A stretch of DNA of 52,890 nt from Ensifer adhaerens. Its GTDB lineage: Bacteria > Pseudomonadota > Alphaproteobacteria > Rhizobiales > Rhizobiaceae. Below the pieces are notes generated by a model. The model did not search any database. It saw only the letters and a list, made by a program, of their open reading frames with translations, and was not told where the DNA came from. A program made the position numbers and the translations under genes. The stretch covers positions 1-52,890 of the forward strand of contig NZ_PNFP01000029.1 of assembly GCF_002940685.1 (NCBI RefSeq), in the 5' to 3' direction. Shown piece by piece: positions 33,756 to 41,556 of this stretch; position 1 is the stretch's first letter; every line of letters begins with the position of its first letter.

Positions 33756-33778
33756 CTCCGCCGGACTGACGGCAGGAG
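33756..33778 (-). promoter_or_regulatory. Hairpin hiding the DUF1636 ribosome binding site
   Basis: On the minus strand CTCC-T-GCCG (33770-33778) pairs with CGGCGGAG (33756-33763), leaving a six-base loop and one bulged T. The 3' arm contains the GGAG part of the ribosome binding site of the gene starting at 33748. This is the expected off-state of a translational expression platform. No U-tract follows. Confidence 0.6.
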
Positions 33779-33859
33779 ATGGCGAAGTGGCAAGATGACG
33801 GAAAACCGTCGCTGAAAAGCCAGTTCTTTTCCATCGGAACACCCCGTCCGCTGTGGTTG

Positions 33860-34060
33860 ATCGGTTCGATGGCAGGTCTCCTGGCTCGCGGGTCGCGGCG
33901 CATCCACGTCTTCCCGGTCTTCGACCAGTGACATGGTGTGAATGCGCTGTCCGCTCACAGTTGCGGGGGCAGCCACGGTCTCGGTCCCGTCAGGGTCGTC
34001 CGTTCCGTGTTCCCTTTTCAGCCGCTTCCGCATTGTCGCGGACGCAGCACCATCGATGCC
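33860..34060 (-). ncRNA. Cobalamin riboswitch
   Basis: Conserved aptamer parts appear in order on the minus strand: AAAAGGGAACACGG, then GACGGG-type joining segments, GCTGCCCCCGCAACTGT, GTCACTGG followed by CGGGAAG, and the B12 box AGCCAGGAGACCTGCC at 33871-33886. The closing P1 stem can form between TCGATGG (34050-34056) and CCATCGA. It controls the DUF1636-btuDFC operon, so expression should fall when adenosylcobalamin is abundant. The boundaries are approximate. Confidence 0.95.
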
Positions 34061-34143
34061 TTCCTCGCATGAATCGGTTGACGAGACAACCGCGCGGGCG
34101 TCCGTGTCAGGCTCTATCAACATGCGGCGCTTCGTCATGCGAT

Positions 34144-34177
34144 CTTGTTATAAAATAACATAACAAGAATCAACAAG
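34144..34177 (-). promoter_or_regulatory. Predicted promoter and inverted repeat of the B12 operon
   Basis: CTTGTT (34172-34177) and TTATAA (34148-34153) are 18 nt apart on the minus strand and would start the riboswitch RNA near 34141. Overlapping it is a perfect inverted repeat, CTTGTTAT-N8-ATAACAAG (34144-34167), in unusually AT-rich DNA. The repeat could be an operator for an additional regulator or serve the divergent gene at 34281. Confidence 0.5.
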
Positions 34178-34280
34178 GAAATGAACGCCAAGCATCACGG
34201 GCTCGCCTGGGCTGAACCTCGCCTGACGGGGACGAACGGCGTATCCTTGAGAGCCGGCTTGCGTGGAAAGGAGCTTTGCC

Positions 34281-34574
34281 ATGGCTGCCTATTTGATCGC
34301 AGATGTCGATATCACGGATGCAGCGGTCTTCGAGGAGTACAAAAGAGAGGTGCCGGCGACGGAAGCCCGCTATGGCGGACGCTATCTCGGCCGCGGCGGC
34401 GCAACTGAGGTGCTCGAAGGCGACTGGGAGCCGCACCGGCTCGTCATCCTCGAATTCCCGGACATGCCGTCCCTGCTCTCGTGGTATCAATCGCCGGAGT
34501 ATCAGCGCCTGAAGGCGATCCGCGAGCGCTGCGCCCGGACACGCATCATCGCCCTGGAAGGCATCGCCATCTGA
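34281..34574 (+). CDS. DUF1330 family protein
   Basis: This 97-residue protein has a ferredoxin-like alpha+beta (dimeric alpha/beta barrel) fold. Signatures are AAYLIADVDITDAAVFEEYKREVP, YGGRYLGRGG, EGDWEPHRLVILEFPDM and WYQSPEYQRLKAIRERCA. The function is unknown. ATG at 34281 has AAAGGAG upstream. It is divergent from the B12 riboswitch operon with a short AT-rich promoter region between them. Confidence 0.9.
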   Translation: MAAYLIADVDITDAAVFEEYKREVPATEARYGGRYLGRGGATEVLEGDWEPHRLVILEFPDMPSLLSWYQSPEYQRLKAIRERCARTRIIALEGIAI

Positions 34575-34669
34575 GGCAGCGCGGGGCCGGCAGAAGCAGC
34601 CCCCTGCTCGTGAACCGAACGGATGAGCGACGCCCCGTGACCTCAGGCTTCAAGGCGACGCTCGTTTTC

Positions 34670-35146
34670 TCAGAACTCCGGTGGAAAGAGTTCCGCCGTC
34701 AGCGTTACCGCAACCGGCACGTTGCCCGGCAGGTTGCGCACGCCGCAGACGGAGCGCACATGGCCGGCCCTTTGGCCAAACGCGGCCGCCAGCAGCTCTG
34801 ATGCACCATCGAGCACCTGCGGATGCTGGAGGAAATCCTCGGTGCAGGCCACATGCCCCTCCAGCCGCACGATCTGGCGGATGCGCTCGAAGCGGCCGAG
34901 ATGCTCGTGGATCTGCGCCAGCGCGTTGAGGACGGAAAGCTCGGCCGCCCTGCGTCCGTCGTCGATCGACACCTCGCGTCCCAGAAGACCCGTGAACGCG
35001 AACCGGCCGTCAAGCAGGGGCCCCTGCATCGAGACATGCAGCATCTCGCCCGCCTCGACCACCGCACGGTAGGCACCAAGCGGCCTTGGCGGCGTCGGGA
35101 GCCGATGCCCGAGTGCCTCCAGCCGTTGAACGACCTCGTCTGCCAT
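34670..35146 (-). CDS. RidA/YjgF-superfamily protein (YjgF-endoribonuclease-like)
   Basis: This is a 158-residue protein of the trimeric RidA-like fold in the branch often labelled YjgF-endoribonuclease-like. Visible are LEALGHRLPTPPRPLGAYRAVVEAGEMLHVSMQGPL, then NALAQIHEHLGRFERIRQIVRLEGHV, and near the end VCGVRNLPGNVPVAVTLTAEL, where an Arg is present. Enzyme activity is not assured. ATG at 35146 has AAGGGAA upstream. The frame is open to 35359 but unsupported. It is followed by a convergent DUF1330 gene. Confidence 0.85.
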   Translation of the reverse strand: MADEVVQRLEALGHRLPTPPRPLGAYRAVVEAGEMLHVSMQGPLLDGRFAFTGLLGREVSIDDGRRAAELSVLNALAQIHEHLGRFERIRQIVRLEGHVACTEDFLQHPQVLDGASELLAAAFGQRAGHVRSVCGVRNLPGNVPVAVTLTAELFPPEF

Positions 35147-35477
35147 TGCTTCCCTTTCCTTGTCTTCCCTCGAAGCACCCGTCGAAACCGGCTGGCCGGC
35201 GGGATGATGCCGCCTTCGGTTCGAGGATAGCCTCCCCATCTCGAAGTTCTGCCAACTCCGGAGCAAACAGGAAAGCGCACGGTTCCTCGCGCGTCCAGCA
35301 CTTTGCCAGGCACAGCGAAGAAAAGCGCCCTGCCCGGGACGCTGTGAGACGCGCGGCAACTTACAACACCAGAGTTGAAATTCTGACGGGACCGGGCCGG
35401 GTGCATCGTCCTTGCACAGCGGACGCGCCTTTCGCTCCGCCCACCGCCGCCCCTCGCCTCAAGTAAACCGCTGAAAT

Positions 35478-35491
35478 GTAACGTACGTTAC
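35478..35491. promoter_or_regulatory. Perfect 14-bp palindrome upstream of aspT
   Basis: GTAACGTACGTTAC is a perfect palindrome, and another GTAAC half-site follows at 35498-35502. It lies 161 bp before the first exchanger gene, in a 505-bp spacer otherwise without a gene. The form suits a TetR-type or GntR-type dimer. The regulator is not encoded next to it. Confidence 0.5.
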
Positions 35492-35651
35492 GCTCACGTA
35501 ACCCCATGGCCGTTGAGAAATTCTACAACCGGGACAACAATCGCCGGGATTAAGATTGGGCGACGACAAACCACGAGGACAAGCTCAACTTAGCCGCGCA
35601 AGTCCCGAAATAAAGTGATGGCAACTCAACTTTCTGAAGGGGATAGCAGCA

Positions 35652-37340
35652 GTGAATCCCATCGATTTCTTCGTCGACACGCTTCGGACCTACCCGCCCG
35701 TCGCCGTCTTCCTCGCGCTTGGCATCGGCTTCCTCATCGGCCCCATCAAGGTCGCGGGCTTCAATCTCGGAAACGTCACCGCCACGCTTCTGGCCGGCGT
35801 CTTGATCGGCCAGCTCGGCATCCAGGTTTCAGGCGACCTCAAGTCAACCCTGTTCCTGATCTTCCTCTTCGCCGTCGGCTACGGCGTCGGGCCGCAATTC
35901 GTGCGGGGCTTGAGCACCGATGGGCCGAAACAAATCGCCTTTGCGCTTTCGGTCCTCGTGCTCTGCCTGATCGTTCCCTATCTCTGCGCGCTGATCGCCG
36001 GGCTGCCGCTCGGCTATGGCGCCGGCATGTATGCCGGCTCGCAGACGATCTCGGCGGCGATCGGCGTTGCGACCGACCAGATCAATTCGCTCGGGCTGAC
36101 GCCCGAACAGGCCAAGACCTTTGCCGACCAGATCCCGATCGCCTATGCGGTGACCTATATCTGGGGCACGATCGGTTCGGCGATCATTCTCGCCCAGCTT
36201 GGGCCCAGGCTGCTCGGGATCGATCTGCCGGCCGCCTGCAAGGAATATGAGGCCAAGCTCGGCGGCGGCGCCGAAAGCAGCGAACCCGGCATCACCCGCG
36301 CCTATCACGATTTCGGCCTTCGCGCCTATCGGGTCGATCAGGCAAGCGGGCTCACCGGAACGCCGGTCAAGAACCTGCTTCCGGGCATCCGCGTCTACGT
36401 CGAACGCGTCCGCCGCGGCAGCGAGATCATCGAGGCGGACGGCAACACCGTGCTGCAGCCGGGCGATGTCGTTGCCTTCTCCGGCAGGCGCGCCCTGCTC
36501 GTCGAAAACCTCGATTCGAAGCTGGTCGAGGTCGAGGACAAGGAACTCTTGAACGCCGAAGCCGAGGTCGTCGACGTCTACGTGACCAACAGGGCGCTCG
36601 CCGGCAAGACGCTTGCCGAAGTGAGCAACGAGGACTGGGCGCGCGGCGTCTACGCCCGCAAGATCATCCGCTCGCTGGTCGAGATCCCGGTGCTGCCGGG
36701 TACCACCGTCGAGCGTGGCGACATCGTCACCATCGGCGGCGCCAAGCGCCATGTCGAAGCGGCGATCAAGGCGCTCGGCTTTGCCGACCGGCCCGTCGAG
36801 ACGACCGACATCGCCTTCCTCGGCTGGGGGCTTTTCATCGGCGCCATGATCGGGGCGCTCACGATCACGATCGGCGGCATTCCGATCGGCCTCTCCACGT
36901 CAGGCGGCGCCTTGCTTGCCGGTCTCGTGCTCGGCTGGCTGCGCACCACCTACCCCGCCTTCGGCCGCATCCCGTCGCCGGCCTTGTGGCTATTGAACAC
37001 GCTCGGCCTCAACATCTTCATCGCCGTGGTCGGCATCGGCGCCGGTCCGGGCTTCGTCGCCGGGCTGCAGGAAGTCGGCATTTCCTTGTTCATCTGGGGC
37101 GTGGTCGCAACCTCGATCCCGATGATCGCAGCGGTGCTTCTCGGCCACTATGTCTTCAAGTTCCACCCGGCAATCCTGTTTGGCGCCTGCGCCGGCGTGC
37201 GAACGACGACGGCAGCGCTGGGCATGATCCAGGAGGCGGCCAAGAGCAAGGTGCCGGCACTCGGCTACGGCATGCCCTACGCCATCGGCAACACGCTGCT
37301 GACCATCTTCGGCCTCGTCATCGTCATCATGCTCGCCTGA
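35652..37340 (+). CDS. aspT: Aspartate:alanine exchanger, AspT family (copy 1)
   Basis: This is a 562-residue inner-membrane antiporter. The N-terminal membrane half (about 15-185; FLALGIGFLIGPIKVAGFNLG, FAVGYGVGPQFVRGL) and the C-terminal half (about 390-560; LGLNIFIAVVGIGAGPGFVAGL) are the duplicated AspT/YidE/YbjL module. Between them lie two RCK_C/TrkA-C domains (about 210-385; LQPGDVVAFSGRRALLVENL and VERGDIVTIGGAKRHVEAAIKALG). The start is GTG at 35652 with AAGGGG upstream. The next gene, aspD, makes the alanine that this carrier would exchange for aspartate, a known electrogenic cycle that generates proton motive force. Confidence 0.92.
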   Translation: MNPIDFFVDTLRTYPPVAVFLALGIGFLIGPIKVAGFNLGNVTATLLAGVLIGQLGIQVSGDLKSTLFLIFLFAVGYGVGPQFVRGLSTDGPKQIAFALSVLVLCLIVPYLCALIAGLPLGYGAGMYAGSQTISAAIGVATDQINSLGLTPEQAKTFADQIPIAYAVTYIWGTIGSAIILAQLGPRLLGIDLPAACKEYEAKLGGGAESSEPGITRAYHDFGLRAYRVDQASGLTGTPVKNLLPGIRVYVERVRRGSEIIEADGNTVLQPGDVVAFSGRRALLVENLDSKLVEVEDKELLNAEAEVVDVYVTNRALAGKTLAEVSNEDWARGVYARKIIRSLVEIPVLPGTTVERGDIVTIGGAKRHVEAAIKALGFADRPVETTDIAFLGWGLFIGAMIGALTITIGGIPIGLSTSGGALLAGLVLGWLRTTYPAFGRIPSPALWLLNTLGLNIFIAVVGIGAGPGFVAGLQEVGISLFIWGVVATSIPMIAAVLLGHYVFKFHPAILFGACAGVRTTTAALGMIQEAAKSKVPALGYGMPYAIGNTLLTIFGLVIVIMLA

Positions 37341-37400
37341 GGCGGGCGGGCACGACCGAGACCATCGTTCCAAGTTTACAGATCACAGGGAGTGTGGATC

Positions 37401-39053
37401 ATGTTGGACCGCAAATTCTACGACAGCATTTCCGATCTCAGCCCGTTCGAAATCAAGGACGAACTGATCAAGCTCGCAAGGACGACCTCGCAGAAGTCCG
37501 CCAAGGCCTTCCTCAATGCCGGCCGCGGCAACCCCAACTGGACGGCGACGCGCGCCCGCGAAGCCTTCTTCCTGCTCGGCCAGTTCGCGCTGACGGAAGC
37601 CAAGCGCGCCTACTACGACCCGAAGGCGGGTGTGGCCGGCATGCCGCCAAAGGACGGCGTCCATCAGCGCTTCGAGAAGTGGACGAAGAAGCTGCTTCAG
37701 AACACCGCCGACTGGGACGAAGAGGATGAAGGCATCCCGCCGGCAAAGACCCTTTCGGATGCGGTCAACTACGCCATCAAGACCTTCGGCTTCGACCCGG
37801 ATGGCTTCTTGCACGAACTGACCGACTCGATCATCGGCGACAACTATCCGGTGCCCGACCGGGCGCTGCACCACAACGAAATCATCACCCATGAATATCT
37901 GATGTGGGCGATGTGCGCCGGCCACCGGCCGAAGGCGAAGTTCGACCTTTACCCGGTCGAAGGCGGCACGGCTGCCATGTGCTACATCTTCAAGGCCTTG
38001 AAGAATGCGCGCCTGCTCAACGCCGGCGACACGATCGCGCTCGGCACGCCGATCTTCACGCCCTATCTCGAAATGCCGGAACTGGAGGACTACGACCTCA
38101 AGACGATCAACGTCAGCGCAGAACAGGAGGACCGCTTCCAGTTCACCGACGAAGATATCAAGGCGCTGGAGAACCCCAAGGTGAAGGCGCTGTTCCTGGT
38201 GAACCCCGGCAACCCGTCCGCCGTGGCGATGGATCCGGATTCGATCAAGCGCCTTGTCGACCTCGTCAACAAGAAGCGCCCCGACCTGATCGTGCTGACG
38301 GACGACGTCTACGGCACCTTCGTTCCGGGCTTCCAGTCCCTGCTCGGCCATCTGCCGCGCAACACCATCGGCGTCTATTCCTATTCGAAGTATTTCGGCT
38401 GCACCGGCTGGCGCCTCGGCGTGGTTGCGGTGGCCGAGGACAACATCTTCGACGAGAAGATCAAGGCCCATGGCGAGCCGATCCAGAAGCTTCTGGAAAA
38501 ACGCTACAAGGCAATGACGCCGAAGCCGCGCGAGGTGAAGTTCATCGACCGCATCGTTGCCGACAGCCGCGACGTGGCGCTGAACCACACCGCCGGCCTG
38601 TCGCTGCCGCAGCAGGTGATGATGTCGCTCTTCAGCCTCGTCGAGCTGATGGATGTCGAAAAGCTCTACCAGAAGGCCTGCATCGCCATCTGCACCAAGC
38701 GCTTCTGGAACCTGGTCGAGGGCATGGGAGTCGAGTCCAACCCCGGCATCTACTTCGACCACTATTACGGCATCATCGATTTCGAGTTCTGGCTGCGCAA
38801 ATATGTCGGCGAGGATGTCGTCACCTGGGTGAAGGACAACATCCACCCGCTCGACATTCCCTTCCGGCTGGCCGAGGACCACGGGATCGTGCTCTTGAAC
38901 GGCTCGGGCTTCGACGCGCCAAGCTGGTCGGCGCGCGTCTCCTTCGCCAACCTCAATGACGACGCCTATTCGCAGATCGGCCGCGCCGTGCGCTCTGTCG
39001 CGCGCGGCTACGTGCAGACCTACCAGGCCGCCAAGGGCCTGAAGATCAGCTAG
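37401..39053 (+). CDS. aspD: Aspartate 4-decarboxylase / aspartate aminotransferase
   Basis: This is a 550-residue PLP enzyme that converts L-aspartate to L-alanine and CO2, with side activity as aspartate transaminase. The PLP-binding Lys330 sits in YSYSKYFGCTGWRLG, and fold-type I motifs such as FLVNPGNPSAVAMD and the Asp/Tyr segment LTDDVYGTF are visible. Length matches AspD enzymes (about 530-550 residues). ATG at 37401 was preferred to GTG 37392 because AGGGAG lies eight bases upstream. It is flanked on both sides by AspT-type exchangers, which is the metabolic partner arrangement. Confidence 0.95.
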   Translation: MLDRKFYDSISDLSPFEIKDELIKLARTTSQKSAKAFLNAGRGNPNWTATRAREAFFLLGQFALTEAKRAYYDPKAGVAGMPPKDGVHQRFEKWTKKLLQNTADWDEEDEGIPPAKTLSDAVNYAIKTFGFDPDGFLHELTDSIIGDNYPVPDRALHHNEIITHEYLMWAMCAGHRPKAKFDLYPVEGGTAAMCYIFKALKNARLLNAGDTIALGTPIFTPYLEMPELEDYDLKTINVSAEQEDRFQFTDEDIKALENPKVKALFLVNPGNPSAVAMDPDSIKRLVDLVNKKRPDLIVLTDDVYGTFVPGFQSLLGHLPRNTIGVYSYSKYFGCTGWRLGVVAVAEDNIFDEKIKAHGEPIQKLLEKRYKAMTPKPREVKFIDRIVADSRDVALNHTAGLSLPQQVMMSLFSLVELMDVEKLYQKACIAICTKRFWNLVEGMGVESNPGIYFDHYYGIIDFEFWLRKYVGEDVVTWVKDNIHPLDIPFRLAEDHGIVLLNGSGFDAPSWSARVSFANLNDDAYSQIGRAVRSVARGYVQTYQAAKGLKIS

Positions 39054-39062
39054 CAGCTCAAG

Positions 39063-39087
39063 GGCGGCCGGCAACTTGCCGGCCGCC
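39063..39087 (+). terminator. Strong hairpin after aspD, no U-tract
   Basis: GGCGGCCGGCA (39063-39073) and TGCCGGCCGCC (39077-39087) form a perfect 11-bp GC-rich stem with a three-base loop, 10 bp after the aspD stop. No T run follows. It may slow or partly end transcription, or protect the aspT-aspD message from 3' decay before the second exchanger gene. Confidence 0.5.
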
Positions 39088-39284
39088 GTCATGCACCTGC
39101 GCCTGGCCAGCGCTTCCCCGGCTCACGAGCATCCCCGCATTTCGGCAAGCACGAAAGTCCTTGCCGGCATTTCAAGGTGCAACAGCGATCTTCGCGCATC
39201 TCACAAGGCGCGCGGCGCTGTGGCGACCAGCGCATCATCCGGCTGAAGACGCCTCTTCGGTCGGCAAACGGGAGGCCCTGCCGC

Positions 39285-40964
39285 GTGATCGAGACCATCT
39301 TCAGCATCCTCAGGGCGCATCCCGAATTGGCCCTGTTTCTCGCGCTCGGCATCGGCTACGCGATCGGCAAGATCACCATCTTCGGTATCACCATCGGTGC
39401 GGTCACCGGCTGTCTGCTGGCGGGCGTGCTGATCGGCCAGACCGGCGCTGTGCTCTCCAACGACGTCAAGCAGGCCTTCTTCCTGCTCTTCCTCTTTGCC
39501 ATCGGCTATCGCACCGGCCCGCAATTTTTCCAGAGCCTCAACGCCGACGCGCTGCCGCAGATCGCCGTCACCGTGATGCTCTGCGTCGTGGCGCTCGCGA
39601 CCGCCATCGTTCTTTCCATGCTCTTCGGCTTCGATCTCGGAACGGCAGCCGGCGTGCTTGCCGGCGGGACGACGGAATCGGCAACGGTCGGCGTCGCCAT
39701 CGACACCTTCCGCAAGACGGCGCCAACGGCGGAAGCAGCGAGCCAGTTCGAATCCGCTGTGGCCACCGGCTTTGCCGTCGCCTATCTCGTCGGCGTCGTC
39801 ACCGCCATCCTCGTCCAGTCGCAACTCGCGCCCCGCATGTTCGGGCGCAGCCTGAAGGATGCCTGCGCCGAACTCGAGGCCGAACTCAACATCGCCCCGC
39901 AGAACAGTGGCGACAGCGCCCGACGCGAAATCGAGGCGCGCGCTTTCGTCATCGGCGACAACCTGGTGGGCCTTACGGTTGCCGAAGCGGAAGCACGCGT
40001 TCCCGAAAACCAGAAGGCCTATATCGAGCAGATCCGCAGGGGCAGCGAGATCGTCTCCGTGACGCCGAAGGAGCGACTGCAGGCCGGAGACATCATCGCC
40101 GTCGCAGGCCTTCGCGGCTTCCTCGTCGAATATTCCAGCCGGATCGGCACGGAGATCGACGACCGCGAGCTTCTCGACATCCCGGTCGAAGTGCTCGACG
40201 TGGTCGTGACGAACAAGGAGGTGGCCGGAAAACGCCTGTGGCAGCTGAGGCAGCAGCCGGAAGCACGCTCGGTGTTCCTGCGCGGCATCCTGCGCGCCGG
40301 CCAGCCGATCCCGATCTTTCCCGGCCTGACGGTGCGCCGCGGCGACGTGATGTCGATCGCCGGCGCGCGCCGCCATGTCGAGGACGCGGCCGCCCTGCTC
40401 GGCTATGCCGACCGCGAGACGACCGCGACCGACATGGTCTTCGTCGGCGTCTTCATCTTCCTGGGCGGCCTGATCGGCATCCCCGCCCTCAAACTCGGCG
40501 CGCTCGAGATCGGCCTCGGCGTCGCCGTCGGCGTGCTGATCGCCGGCCTTTGCGCCGGCTGGCTGCGCTCGGTGCGGCGCACCTTCGGCTTCGTGCCCGA
40601 GGCGACGCTCTGGTTCTTCGACAGCGTCGGGCTTTGCGCCTTTATCGCCTGTGTCGGCATCTCCGCCGGGCCGAGCTTTGTAGCCGGCCTCGTCCAGTCC
40701 GGCCCGGCGCTCGTGGTCGCCAGCCTGCTGATCTGCCTGATCTCGCACTTAGCGGCACTGGCACTCGGCCGCTGGGTCTTCCGCATGAACGAAGGCGTGC
40801 TCGCCGGCACCTGCTGCGGCGCCGGCACGTCGGCGCCGGCGCTTGCCGCCGTGCAGGAGGCGGCAGGCAGCAAGGTACCGACCTTGGGCTACGGCCTCGG
40901 TTATGCCATCGGCAACGTGCTTTTGGCGCTCTGGGGTGCGGTGCTGGTTACGATGCTTGGGTAG
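39285..40964 (+). CDS. Aspartate:alanine exchanger-like antiporter, AspT family (copy 2)
   Basis: This is a 559-residue inner-membrane protein with the same layout as the exchanger at 35652: membrane half (about 1-185; LFLALGIGYAIGKITIFGITIG, FAIGYRTGPQFFQSL), two RCK_C domains (about 215-385; LQAGDIIAVAGLRGFLVEY, VRRGDVMSIAGARRHVEDAAALLG), and second membrane half (about 390-559). It is clearly a paralogue but well diverged. The start is GTG at 39285 with GGGAGG nine bases upstream; the open frame before it has no homology. A 231-bp spacer and a hairpin separate it from aspD, so it may be regulated separately. Substrate may be the same or another amino/dicarboxylic acid. Confidence 0.9.
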   Translation: MIETIFSILRAHPELALFLALGIGYAIGKITIFGITIGAVTGCLLAGVLIGQTGAVLSNDVKQAFFLLFLFAIGYRTGPQFFQSLNADALPQIAVTVMLCVVALATAIVLSMLFGFDLGTAAGVLAGGTTESATVGVAIDTFRKTAPTAEAASQFESAVATGFAVAYLVGVVTAILVQSQLAPRMFGRSLKDACAELEAELNIAPQNSGDSARREIEARAFVIGDNLVGLTVAEAEARVPENQKAYIEQIRRGSEIVSVTPKERLQAGDIIAVAGLRGFLVEYSSRIGTEIDDRELLDIPVEVLDVVVTNKEVAGKRLWQLRQQPEARSVFLRGILRAGQPIPIFPGLTVRRGDVMSIAGARRHVEDAAALLGYADRETTATDMVFVGVFIFLGGLIGIPALKLGALEIGLGVAVGVLIAGLCAGWLRSVRRTFGFVPEATLWFFDSVGLCAFIACVGISAGPSFVAGLVQSGPALVVASLLICLISHLAALALGRWVFRMNEGVLAGTCCGAGTSAPALAAVQEAAGSKVPTLGYGLGYAIGNVLLALWGAVLVTMLG

Positions 40965-41006
40965 CGGCTGATGATCCACCTGACTTCCCGGCAGACTCTC
41001 GCTTCA

Positions 41007-41528
41007 TTACTTGAGGAATGACGGGCCGAGGGACGTATGAACATCCCATTCCTTATTGAGGGCGATCAATTGATCTCTGGGGAAGTCTGTCCCGCGGCCC
41101 TTCTGAAACGACGGCTCGAACAGAAACTGATCAGCCTTCCAAAGCTCCGCCATGATTGCGCCCAGCAGCTGCTTGCGCTTAACTCGCATGGACAGAGCTA
41201 TTGTTTCGCTACCGGTAATCCGGGACACTCCGAGGTCCCCACGAAGCTCCCAAACGACCAACAGCATTGTATGTTGTTGCTGAGCATCCGGCGTCAATGA
41301 AACAAGATAACCACCGGGTTCGTCAAAGAGCGCGATCGACTCGGCCTCGTTGTCCAGAATGCAGCGGCATAGCTTCAAGAGCTCTTCCGCCACATCCGTG
41401 AAGACCGCACTGATCCGGCAGTTCAGTGTGCCACCCTCGTGAGCGATGTACAGATCGCTCCATCCGTACCGCTCCAGCACGAGACAAAACCCGAAGGCAT
41501 CGCAGATATCCGATGGTGCTCTCGTCAT
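41007..41528 (-). CDS. Hypothetical protein (173 aa)
   Basis: This is a soluble protein with alternating strands and helices (DAFGFCLVLERYGWSDLYIAHEGGTLNCRISAVF) and two Cys in the first third (RCIL among them). It resembles small immunity-like or uncharacterised proteins; no family was recognised. ATG at 41528 has GAGGAA close upstream. Its codon use is less GC-rich than its neighbours', hinting at possible horizontal origin. It is separated by 28 bp from the downstream end of the SLC13-type gene on the same strand. Confidence 0.65.
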   Translation of the reverse strand: MTRAPSDICDAFGFCLVLERYGWSDLYIAHEGGTLNCRISAVFTDVAEELLKLCRCILDNEAESIALFDEPGGYLVSLTPDAQQQHTMLLVVWELRGDLGVSRITGSETIALSMRVKRKQLLGAIMAELWKADQFLFEPSFQKGRGTDFPRDQLIALNKEWDVHTSLGPSFLK

Positions 41529-41556
41529 TTCCTCAATCCCCTGACCCGCCGGCGGC

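Noticed and set aside
37383..39092. 569-aa minus-strand open frame
   Set aside because: It lies exactly antisense to aspD, which has the PLP lysine and full-length homology.
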